This document shows, in pieces, positions 1-9,292 of a stretch of DNA of 64,000 nt. The DNA comes from Plasmodiophora brassicae (lineage: Eukaryota; Endomyxa: Phytomyxea; Phytomyxea; Plasmodiophorida). Where the stretch lies: NCBI GenBank assembly GCA_036867785.1, contig CP145416.1:310001-374000 (forward strand), written 5' to 3'. The position numbers and the translations under genes are program-made. The number at the start of each line of letters is the position of its first letter. Position 1 is the stretch's first letter. A model generated the notes under the pieces. It worked only from the letters and a program-made list of their open reading frames with translations, was not told the origin of the DNA and ran no database searches.

Positions 1-108
1 CTTCGTAAACGGCCAGCGCTCAGCGGTATATATGTATTCACAACGTGAACGTGGTAGACAATAGATGGATCATGGAAATGGCGTGTCCAAACGCGTGGTT
101 GGCGGGGA

Positions 109-1339
109 TCAAAGCAGCGGTTCGAATGTCGCTGTTGTAAGGAAGAGCTTGCCGTCCTCCGTGACGGCACTGTCCCATGTCGACACGCAGTGCACGACCT
201 TGCCGTCCAGCCGCAACAGGGTCACAGGCAGGACCGCCCGCTTCTTGCCCAGAACGAACACGTCAATGGCGTGATGTACAACCGCCGACCAGGATGACGA
301 CTCGAATAGCCTAAATGATAAAAAGGCATAGTCAAATAGGCGGGATTTCGCGAAGGGACTGCCTAATTGATACGGACATGAGAAACGGGTGCGCGTACTT
401 GCGCTTATCGTCGGTCACTCTGGGATACGACTGGCAGAGAGCCCGCAGGTTGGCCAGAGTGTATCCTAACAGTGCCTGAGCCCGCTCAGTCACCAGCAAG
501 GAGTATCGGACAACTGGCAGCTCGCTATAATCGATTTGAATCTGCAACATCAATGCGTCTGATGGCGGAAGCTGTCCGCATGTTTCAGTACCAGAACCAC
601 ACATCGCATCAGAGTGCATACTGTTCCAATGTCGAAGGATACGGCAAGCGGTTCCAACGACGCCAGCCATGATTCCAACTGCGCATCGACAGCTGATATA
701 CAGGACGTCATTGATTGACGAAACGCGATGAGGTCATCACGCGATAAAACCGCCGCTATCACGGATAGGAACGTGTTCCTGGACAGAGAGCACTCAGAAT
801 ACATTGTTGGGATAGCCGATGTTTGATCGGCGCACGTACAGTCTGGTCGGGGCTAGAATGAAATTGGCAATGTCGAACGTGGTATACCTACGCAGAGACG
901 ACAGGACAGCATTTCGGAGCCCTTCTGGGACGATGACGGCAGCGAAGACGGGCGTGTCGGGAGCGGCGGTACCAGCAGGTGCACCAGGCACAGTTGACGG
1001 ATACGACGTCATCGGCTCGGCCCTGTTGTCCCTGTGCAGCGACCCGGCGGCGTTCCGCCTCGGCAGGATCGTGCACTTCTCGGGCTGATTTAGGCGTACA
1101 CATCGCCCGCAGGGTCGCTCATCGCAGCAGGCGACTTTCGATCGATAACACGGGTCGCAGGCTTTAACGGCCTTGCGCTTCCGCTCAGGACGGTCTTGAC
1201 GGGTCTGCACGCGGTCCATGCACTGCTCGGGAACGCCACGCTGAATGCATCGGTAACACGGCCGTCCCTGATCGCATTTCGCCTTATTGGCGGCGCACAG
1301 CGAACAGGCTCTCTTCAACCTCGGTGCCGGCGCCGACAT
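109..1339 (-). CDS. Tandem Zn2Cys6 DNA-binding regulator with PAS-like C-terminus
   Basis: Four exons on the minus strand (1339-840, 778-592, 541-399, 358-109; introns 61, 50 and 40 bp) give 359 residues. Residues about 12-40 and 57-85 each hold a complete C-x2-C-x6-C-x5-C-x2-C-x8-C zinc cluster, as in fungal binuclear-cluster transcription factors. The C-terminal half contains a PAS-like stretch (LLGYTLANL, then a beta-rich tail ending TATFEPLL), recalling the fungal ERT1/AcuK type. The start is the first ATG just upstream of cluster 1; longer frames upstream look non-coding. Inferred role: nuclear transcription regulator. The DNA-binding clusters are certain from the pattern, the PAS assignment is tentative. 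Two clusters in tandem is unusual, since fungal family members normally carry one. Confidence 0.8.
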
Positions 1340-1691
1340 TGCCGTCCGAGTGCATATGCGTCGGCTCGGCAGACTCGGTGCCAGGGTACAGATGGACGGC
1401 TGGCCGAGAGAGAGGGAGCGAGAGCGGACGAGGCTCCCCGCTGGCTGGGCGGGATTTACCGCAACTGCCGCAACTTCGCACCTGCCAGTCGCGCGGACTC
1501 CCGATCCGAAGAATCGCGGGGCCGGCCTGGGGTTCGGCGGCCCTCCCCGATTGCGAGTGCGGCCATGCCGTGCGGCACTGTAGGACCTACCACCGGTGGC
1601 TACGCAACCACGCAGGGCCAAACCAGTCCAAAACATGCCTGGGACGGTCGGCGCGGCCGCACCACCTCAATGCCGCCGCCGGACTGGGCCT
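1340..1691. other. Intergenic, 352 bp
   Basis: Lies between the start of the Zn2Cys6 gene and the stop of the gamma-carbonic anhydrase gene, both on the minus strand, so it should hold the promoter of the former and the 3' end of the latter. Open frames here on both strands are low-complexity, Arg/Pro-rich and look like GC-bias shadows. No other feature seen. Confidence 0.5.
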
Positions 1692-2410
1692 TTACTGGCG
1701 GACAAGTTGGACGCGGGTCCAGGCCGGGCAGGATCCGTCCTCGCATGATGCCAGCAGCGATGCCAGGGACTGCGGATCCGCGCTCCCGAGGAACCTGGCG
1801 GGCAGGCCGCCCCACACCTGGCCGGGCGGGATCTGCTTGAACGGCGGAACCAGCGACCCCGGCATGACGATTGACCCGGTTCCAACCACGACTCCGTCAA
1901 GGACAATGGCTCCTACGTACGATACCACTCGGTGATACTGTCCAACTGCGAACGCATGACGTGGGTACCTGGGCCAACACACGCGTTCTCTTGGACGGTG
2001 CAGGCATGCAGAACGGCCCCACATCCGATCCTGGATCCGGATCCCACCTGTTCGAATACAAATATATTACTCGCAGGCTGGCCATCCTCTGCTCTGCGTT
2101 CACTACTGTGGTTGCCAGAGAATTCCCCGCCGGATTGTGTTTCGCCACATGGACAACGACGCCCGGTTCGATATGCACACCGTCACCGATGCTGATATCT
2201 GGACGCGCACACGATCAGCGTCGCACGCCGGCAGGAGGAATTCCCATCCGCGGCACCGTTGACGTCGCCGCGCAGTACAGCGCCGTGCCCGATTGTCGTG
2301 CGGTCGCCCACCACCGTCCTGCCGATCACCGTCCCCGACAGCGCGGCGCTGGAAGCGACCCGCGGTGCCACGCCGGCGAACTTCAACACGGTCCCGCCGC
2401 TGGGCGGCAT
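1692..2410 (-). CDS. Gamma-class carbonic anhydrase-like protein (left-handed beta-helix)
   Basis: Four exons (2410-2257, 2198-2107, 2047-1969, 1912-1692; introns 58, 59 and 56 bp) encode 181 residues. Hexapeptide-repeat signatures are continuous across the splices: VIGRTVVGDRTTIGHGAVLRGDVN, then HIEPGVVVHVAKHN, IGCGAVLHACTV and LDGVVVGTGSIVMPGSLVPP, ending PPGQVWGGLPARF. This is the arrangement of the gamma-CA subunits of mitochondrial complex I in plants and amoebae. The HVAK and AVLHAC histidines are present, but the His normally preceding AVLH (IGH) is Cys, so one of the three classical zinc ligands is altered. A start 78 bp upstream (2488) is in frame and possible; no clear targeting peptide is visible. 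Divergent from the PP2C gene with a 277-bp shared upstream region. Confidence 0.85.
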
Positions 2411-2687
2411 CGCAGTGCGATCGACAGTCGCGCGATATTCCACGATTGCGCCGTGCGCTGCTTCCTGTGTAGAACGGACTGGGCACACGTTTTAGTAGGC
2501 AATACATAGGCCGCTGGGGGGCGCGCCCCGACTACAAACAGGGCAAGCGACCAGGCGAGATTCGACCGGGTGAGATAGGTACCTACCGGGATGGCGCGTG
2601 TCGCCTTTCAACGCGTGCATAATATCTAGCGTTGTCGATGGCAAGGCGTTGCTCGTGAAGACGGGGGTGACCGGTCCAGGGGGGTCG

Positions 2688-3703
2688 ATGCCGCCGCCGC
2701 CGTTTGCCGCATCGGGCGGCTTCTCCATCCAGTGCAAGACGATGCGGCACCCGAACGAGGATCGGTTCACGATCGTCGAGGCCCTGTCGACTGCAGATGC
2801 GTCGGTCGGGTTCTTTGCCGTCTACGACGGGCACTGCGGCGACGCCTGCAGTGCGTTCCTGGCCGACACGCTTCACAATCGCGTGCGCGAATCGCCCGCG
2901 TTCACCTCCGGCGACTACAAGCAGGCGCTGGCCGACGGCCTGCTCAGCACCGAGCGAACTTACCACATGCAAGTCATCGAAAACGAGAAAGCCGGCGTGG
3001 TTGACGAGAACCCGGACGACGATGGACCGAAGCGTAACTCGTCTATCATGGGACCATTGCTGGGCGTCTCTGACGGGTTCGCGCGCAGAGTCATCCGGGT
3101 CCTGCGTCGTGGCCACGATCCGCACTGGACCCCGATTGTACATCGCAAACCTAGGCGACTGTCGTGCCATCTGCTCCGTCAACAATATGTCGAAGATGCT
3201 GACACGGGACCATAAGGCGACGGATCCGCAGGAGAAGGTACGGCTGTGAAGCGCACGTGGGTCCCAGATGGGCGGCCGCTGACGGCTACGGCAGGCTCGC
3301 GTCGTCGAGGCCGGCGGGTTCGTCAGGTCCAATCGCATGTTTGGCCTGATGTCGGTGACGCGATCGATTGGCGACTTCGAGTACAAGGACGGCAGCACAA
3401 CGGGGACCCTGATCTCGACTCCCGATCTATTCGAGGTACAACCTACCCGTCCGGCCTGCTAGCCCACGGTTGCTTACGCGCGGGTGCGGCCAGGAGGAGA
3501 TAACACCTGGGCATCAGTGCTTGATCATGGCATGCGACGGGCTGTGGGACGTGGTCGACAACGCCCTCGCAGTCGAGACCGCCGTCGATGGGCTTCGTGC
3601 TGGGCAGTCCGCCTCGGAAACGGCCAGAGAACTCGCCAAACTCGCTGTCCAGCGCGGCAGCAACGACGATATCACCGTTGTAGTCGTCCCCCTTAATATA
3701 TAA
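2688..3703 (+). CDS. PP2C/PPM-family Ser/Thr protein phosphatase
   Basis: Four exons (2688-3033, 3089-3237, 3295-3435, 3494-3703; introns 55, 57 and 58 bp) give 281 residues, a minimal PP2C catalytic domain. Motifs in order: MRHPNEDRF, FFAVYDGHCGD (metal-binding DGH), SGSCVVATI, LYIANLGDCRA, VEAGGFVRSN, LMSVTRSIGD, MACDGLWDV and GSNDDITVVVV. All metal-coordinating aspartates of the family are visible. The Gly after DGH and the Ser of GDSRA are both Cys here. Start chosen at the first in-frame ATG before the domain. Inferred: Mg/Mn-dependent soluble phosphatase, probably active. Confidence 0.93.
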
Positions 3704-3889
3704 AGCAGGGCGGCCCGCCGTCCCGCTACTCCCAATGGCAACGGCGATGGCCGAGTATCGCAGGCGCCCGCGAATGTTCTCGAACGGCATTGTAGTACCG
3801 CTGGCAGGGTGCACCAGGTCTAGAACGACGATCAATAGACCTGCGCTTCGCCGGTGCGACCCAATGTGCAATGGTAACCCTGGTCGGAT

Positions 3890-5011
3890 ATGCCACCCGA
3901 GGTACCCTCCAGTGATCCCGTCGGCGTACGGCCACCGATTGCTCGTCACGAACCGGCAATGGAGGTCAGCGCTGACGGGTTCGACGTCGCCAGGAGCGGC
4001 AAGGTCGAGCCGAGGACGGGCCCCGGCAGCGATGTCGAGGTGGTCGGCGGCGACGCCCTGGAATCGTTCATCCGCCATGGGATGGAGCTGTTCCGCGACG
4101 ACCATGGGGAGTGCCTCGAGGGCGAGGTGGACCTGATGGTCCGGGGCCTAACGATCATGGCGCACAGCACGCGACGCCCAGGGCTGGCGGACGCCCAGTT
4201 CCGCCTCGACCTGCACAACTGGGACCTGAGGCGGGTCGGCCCGCTGCATCTGGCCGAGTCCATCGCCAGCACGCCCGTCCTCTACGACAACATCGTCTCG
4301 TTCGACCTGCGCCGCGCCAGCATCGACGACGACGCCCTGATCGCCCTGGCCGCCCACCTGCCACCCGCCGTCAGGGACATGGACCTTCGCAGCAATGCGT
4401 TCGGCGCTCGCGGCTTGACCGTGCTCTGCGCCGCGTTCCTCCGACGACCCATCGGAATCGTCGCGTTGAACGTGTCCGACAACGCGGCCATCGGTGACGC
4501 GGGCACCTGGCCGATCTTGCGGGTGGCGGCGGCGTGCCCGACGCTCACCTCGCTAGACCTGTTCCACATCGGATGGTCTCGCGACGGTGCTCTGGTGGCG
4601 CTTCGTGCCCTGGCCCATTGCGCATCGCTCCGGCGCCTGGCGGTCGGCATGGCACGCGTTGGCGATCAAGGCGCCGGCATCGTCGCCGCTGGCACGGCAC
4701 CGATCACCGACCTCGCCATGGACAACTGTTCGATCGGCGACCCGGGCGCACGCTCCCTGGCGTTGTCGCAGCTGCGCCTACACGCTCTTCACCTTCGTGA
4801 CAACTGGATCGGCGACGACGGTGCCAGGACGATCGCCAGTGCCATTGCGACCAAGCAACCCTCGCTGCGACATGTCGACCTGACCGGGAACGTCGTCACC
4901 GGCGCTGGCCGCGATGAGCTCGTTCGCGTGCAACGGCAATGCAGCGTGAGCCTGAGCCGGAACGCGTTCGACGAACCGATAGCGACGTTCTCGCCCGGGC
5001 ATGTTCCATAG
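3890..5011 (+). CDS. Leucine-rich-repeat protein (ribonuclease-inhibitor type)
   Basis: One exon, 373 residues. From about residue 110 onward there are roughly eight LRRs of RNI type with the pattern L..LDL..N.IGD.GA, for example DMDLRSNAFGARGL, ALNVSDNAAIGDAG, DLAMDNCSIGDPGA and ALHLRDNWIGDDGA. The N-terminal 70 residues are low-complexity. No signal peptide or TM segment, so probably an intracellular interaction scaffold; the partner is unknown. A second ATG (about residue 24) could be the real start. It follows the PP2C gene by 187 bp on the same strand and converges on GrpE with only 43 bp between the stops. Confidence 0.85.
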   Translation: MPPEVPSSDPVGVRPPIARHEPAMEVSADGFDVARSGKVEPRTGPGSDVEVVGGDALESFIRHGMELFRDDHGECLEGEVDLMVRGLTIMAHSTRRPGLADAQFRLDLHNWDLRRVGPLHLAESIASTPVLYDNIVSFDLRRASIDDDALIALAAHLPPAVRDMDLRSNAFGARGLTVLCAAFLRRPIGIVALNVSDNAAIGDAGTWPILRVAAACPTLTSLDLFHIGWSRDGALVALRALAHCASLRRLAVGMARVGDQGAGIVAAGTAPITDLAMDNCSIGDPGARSLALSQLRLHALHLRDNWIGDDGARTIASAIATKQPSLRHVDLTGNVVTGAGRDELVRVQRQCSVSLSRNAFDEPIATFSPGHVP

Positions 5012-5054
5012 GTAAACCATAGGTAGACGAATGGGTACAGGAGCGTGTATACGA

Positions 5055-6032
5055 TCAGTTAGAGGATTCGCCGCCCTCCTTTGGCGGTTCGGCGCCTGCG
5101 TCGCCCTGTTTGGGGGTATCCGCCTGCTTGGCGGGGCCGTTCGGGTTCTTGTAGGTCGCGACGCCGGCGGATCGCAGGACGCGGTCCTTGAACATGAACC
5201 CGGGGATGATGACCTTGGCGATGGTACCATGCGTCTGCGTTGTGGTCGGCTCCTCGAAGAGGGCATTGTGCGAATGCGGGTTGAACGGCGTCTCGCCCAC
5301 GACAACGTGCATCTGTTCGACGCCGTGCTTGCCGAACGCTTTTCGCAGGCCGGACTCGGTCAGCTCAAGGCCCTCGAGCAGCGACTTCAGCGGGGCGTTC
5401 TTGGCGGCCTCATGACGGTCAACATTTTCCAGGGCCCGGTTCAGGTTGTCGGACACCTCCAGCAGGTCCTTGGCGAACCCGGTTATCGAGTACTTGTACG
5501 CGTTGTCCACATCACGCTTCGAGCGGTGGCGAACGTTCTCCATCTCTATGCATCAGCGTACTCAGTATACGACGACGCGGATGAGACCGCCCGCCGGTAG
5601 GTACCCGCCAGCGCCCGGTACAGTTTCTCCTTGATGTCGAGAATCTCCTCGTCCTTCTCCGAGATCAGGTCCGCCATTTGGGCCATCTCGTCCTCACGTG
5701 CGTCCGACTATGCGACTGCGGGTCAGACCAGCTCAGGATACGACTGGTATAACGACAACGCGTACGGATGTCTCCGCATCTGTCTGCTGCTTCTCCTCGC
5801 CGGCACCGACCTTGTCAGCGCCTTCGGCAGGTGCAGCGCCGGCCGCAGCGTCCTTCGGGTCATCCGGTGTCGCTGCTGCCGCCGCGGCATCGTTCGGCTT
5901 GGCGTCCTTCGGGGTGCCATTGGTGGCACTGGAGAACAGCATCCGGGCGATCGGCGCAGCGACAGGCATCTGCCGTCGGTACAACGCGAGTCCGGAAGCC
6001 CGCCTCATGAATCGTCCCAGTGCGAGCGACAT
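5055..6032 (-). CDS. GrpE, mitochondrial Hsp70 nucleotide-exchange factor
   Basis: Three exons (6032-5766, 5707-5605, 5545-5055; introns 58 and 59 bp) give 286 residues. The N-terminus (MSLALGRFMRRASGLALYRR...IARMLFSS) is an Arg/Ser-rich amphipathic mitochondrial presequence, followed by an Ala/Asp-rich spacer, a Glu-rich coiled coil (ISEKDEEILDIKEKLYRALA) and the GrpE hallmark EMENVRHRSKRDV. Beta-domain signatures include VGETPFNPHSHNALFEEP and GTIAKVIIPGFMFKDRVLRSAGV. Known family role: releases ADP from matrix Hsp70 during import and folding. The C-terminal 35 residues are a Pro/Gly/Lys-rich tail not typical of the family. The start ATG was chosen because it opens the presequence. Confidence 0.95.
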
Positions 6033-6514
6033 GGTTGTACGGGCGGTCGGTTCCCCCCGTCCGGGTTGCTGGTCGTGCAATCTGACGGGCGCGTGCGACT
6101 GCGGGTGTGTAGCCTCGCAGTCGCCCGCCCGTGCCGTGGCGGCGCACTTGCCGATCGCGCTGCAGTCCGGAACTTTCCTGCGAAAGGTCCCCCATTGGCG
6201 GTTGGCGCGTATTTACGATGTGGCGGTGGGCCCCGGCCGCGAGAACAAGCGGGGCTTGTCGGCGTTAGGTAATGACACCGTATGCACATGAACGGGCATC
6301 AGCAGGCAATATCCCGTCGTTGCGCTCATTTCAGTTGGCGACCTGATGCGGCGCCTGCCTCGACGTGCCGCGCACGGCAACACGGCATGGCGCCCCCCTC
6401 TGTCCCCACTGGCCACTGGGCGGTTGCGTGACTGGGGCGTGCGTCGCGTGAAGTCAGTCGCGCTCGCCCGGCCCGTCGGCGTTACATTTGTGACAACCGG
6501 GTCGTCCTCGTCGA
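6033..6514. other. Divergent intergenic region, 482 bp
   Basis: Between the starts of GrpE (-) and the GH5 enzyme (+); presumably contains both promoters. No repeat, RNA gene or convincing reading frame seen. Confidence 0.5.
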
Positions 6515-8706
6515 ATGCTGGGTGTCATGCAGCGGGTCGCCGTTGCTGCGCTGGTCGCGTGCTGCTCCTGTGCGTGTGCGGGCGACCTGTTCCACGTGGC
6601 GTCGGGCGGGGTCATTGTGGACCAGTTCGGGCGGCAGCGTATCTTCCATGGATTGGTACGCGTCGCGAGCGCCTCGCCGCCGAACGTCGTCGCTGTCTGA
6701 CGGGCGCAGAATGTGGTCGAGAAGGTCCCGCCGTACATCCCGCGACGCGATGCGTTCGATTCGAGTCGGTCCCTAGCAGCGCACGACATCGACCTGCTAC
6801 GGCAATGGGGGTGAGACCGTTCCACTCGCCTTGCCTGGGAGCAGCACTACAGCGGTGGGCACAGGTTCAACGTCGTGCGCCTCGGCGTCCTCTGGGCAGC
6901 CGTCGAGCCCTCACCCGGCCTGTACAACGAGACGTTCTTGGGCGAGATCCGCGGTACGTAACGCTGATCCGCGGGTGGTGCTGACCAATGGACACCGACA
7001 GATCACATGCACAGATCTGGTCGACGAACTGGGCCGGGCTGGCATCTATACAGTGATCGACTCGCACCAGGTACAACCAACCTGCAGTGGCACCAACAAT
7101 ATTATCCTATAACGTTGGTCGCGTTCGTTAGGATTTGATGAACCCATCGTTCTGTGGAGAAGGGTTCCCCGACTGGGCCACCCGTCCCATGCAGACTTCC
7201 TGCGACGGGTACGTCCACTGCCCGCAACCGACGACCTGCGTTTGTAACCGACGTGCGACAGCGTGTTCGCCAAGATTGCCCGGCGCTTGTTCGGCGCCTG
7301 CCAGACTCTGCCCGACCTGGGCGTCTCTGTCGACCCTGTCACCGGGTACGCCAACCGGACCGACTGCCTCAAGACGAACTTTGCCCGATATTACCTAACC
7401 CCCGAAGTCGGATCGGCGTTTGATAACTTCTTCGGCAGCGCAGATCTGCGACTGGCGTTCGCCAAGCAGTGGAACCAGATCGCCCGTGCCCTGTCTGGCT
7501 CCCCGTACGTCGTCGGCTACGACCTGCTCAACGGTACATCAGTGTGTCGGCGGCGAGGCCTGTCTGACTGACTGACAAACCTCACACAGAGCCCTGGATT
7601 GGCAACGTTTGGGACAACATCCGCCTCATAGAGCCTGGCTATGTGGACAGGACCCTGCTGCAGGGCCTGCACCACGATGTGCACAACGCCATTCGCGAAG
7701 CCGACGACAAGACGTTGGTCATCTACGAAGAGACGCAGTTTCCGGATTCGTTCCCGATCTTTGGTGGCCTCGTCCATGAAGTGGGGTTCACTGAGAACCC
7801 TGCTGGACCGCACAGCCCGTACTCGAATCGGACCGTGCTGTCGATGCACAATTACTGTTGCATTGCGAGCCCATCGGCGTGCGATCGCGATGGCAACCCT
7901 GTCGCTTCCGACGCCCACCTATGCGACAAGTATGCCCAGCGCAAGGTGCGGCACACGGTTTCTTGTATGCATGGATTGGCATATAAAGACCTTGACGATC
8001 TCTGTAGATTTCAACGCGGGTGAAGGATAGCCGCCGGCTATCCAGCGGTTTGATGTTGACTGAGTTTGGCGCGTGCATGGACCCGGTCCTATGTCCTCAG
8101 GAGATCACCCGCGTCACGTCGCATGCCGACGACATGCAGCTGTCCTGGATCTACTGGCAGTACAGTAACGAGCAGCGCGCCGTGCAACTGCCCTGCCTGG
8201 CTCTGACCGAAACACCCGCCTAGAGTATTCCGATGACGTTACGACCCAGTCAGGGGACGGTGAAGGGCTCTTCAATGCCGATGGATCTATCCAGATGGAG
8301 AAGCTCCGGGCGTTATCGTAAGACATTCGCTTGGCATTACGCAAAGGTACGTTGCCGTCTGAAGGCATGTGTGCCGTTCTGTAGGCGTACGTATGCACCG
8401 GCGGTTCAGGGGCGGATCCATTCGATGGCGTTTGATGCGACGGCTGCCGCATTCCACCTGGAGTTCACGCTGGACCCGTCTGTGGCGGCTGACACTGAAA
8501 TTTACTTCAACGAAGACCTTCATTACCCGAATGGATACCGCGTTGTCCTGGCACCACCAGATGCCGTGTCGTGGTCCTACGTTGAGCGCAACCGCATCGT
8601 GGTATCCGTTAAGCGGCACACGTCGCTGGCCCAGCTGGACGGCACGCGAATTACCATTGGCATACAAAGGATTCCAAGCAAGCCTGAACGTGTGCAGACG
8701 TTATGA
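6515..8706 (+). CDS. Secreted GH5 endoglycoceramidase-like glycosidase
   Basis: Ten exons (6515-6655, 6710-6810, 6865-6953, 7015-7070, 7132-7208, 7262-7533, 7590-7945, 8008-8164, 8224-8317, 8385-8706; introns 52-67 bp) give 554 residues. A signal peptide (VAVAALVACCSCACA) is followed by DQFGRQRIFHGLNVV, VRLGVLWAAVEP, IYTVIDSHQD, NPSFCGEGFPDWA, GYDLLNEPW (general acid/base Glu), VLSMHNYCC and MLTEFGAC (nucleophile Glu), then WIYWQYK. This is the complete motif set of the endoglycoceramidase branch of GH5, which cuts the glycan-ceramide bond of glycosphingolipids. The C-terminal beta-domain ends GTRITIGIQR. ATG at 6515 or 6527. Both catalytic glutamates are present, so activity is likely; whether the role is digestive or in lipid turnover is inference. 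Confidence 0.93.
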
Positions 8707-9292
8707 TCGGCGGGACGATGGAGCCCATGCTGCATGTCCATTATAAACGTTGTCGTGGTGTCGCCGGGCGTTACTATCCGTCCCACGGGCGCAGGTCTCG
8801 TTAGCCCTGTGGGTAATATAGGATCAGACCACCCTTTTCCAACAGTTGCCGAGATGAGATCGACCTACGGTTGTTGCCGCGGATGTCGATGCTGGCGCCC
8901 ATGACGGTCGTCAGACGGGTCAGGGACACCAACGCCCGAGGAAATCGTCCCCGCGTTCTTGTGGGTGTTGATCGTGACCGCCCGTTATTCAGTTGGTGGT
9001 TTCAACACGAGGCTGGACTCTATATCGCTTGGACACGATCAGCATCCAGAAGAACGCAGGTCTTCGAGTTCTTCGGGAGATTTGACCCTGGCACTGCTGA
9101 ACGTATTTCCACAAGAGGTCACCGAACAGGTGACCGTGACGATCGGACCAAGGCAGGCGCATCGTGTGGGCTATGCCATGGTGTCGAGATACCACATGGA
9201 GATCACCGCAACGCCTGTCGACAACAGCCAACTTGCCGCCTGTACTAGGGCCAACCAGGGCATGTGATTATGCTTTATGCGATATGCTTCAT
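8707..9292. other. Region without a supported gene, 586 bp
   Basis: Between the GH5 stop and the stop of the zinc-finger gene (-). A + frame at 8959-9267 (beginning GTG, containing LTLALLNVFPQEVTEQVTV) has somewhat protein-like composition and could be the tail of a small or decayed gene, but it lacks an ATG, a domain I recognise and a convincing upstream exon. Confidence 0.35.

Noticed and set aside
65-274. Plus-strand frame at the left edge
   Set aside because: The minus strand of the same interval encodes the last exon of the Zn2Cys6 gene, joined in phase through a 40-bp intron.
8959-9267. 102-codon plus-strand frame after the GH5 gene
   Set aside because: It starts with GTG, has no recognisable domain and no upstream exon I could join. 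Left as an unsupported possibility.
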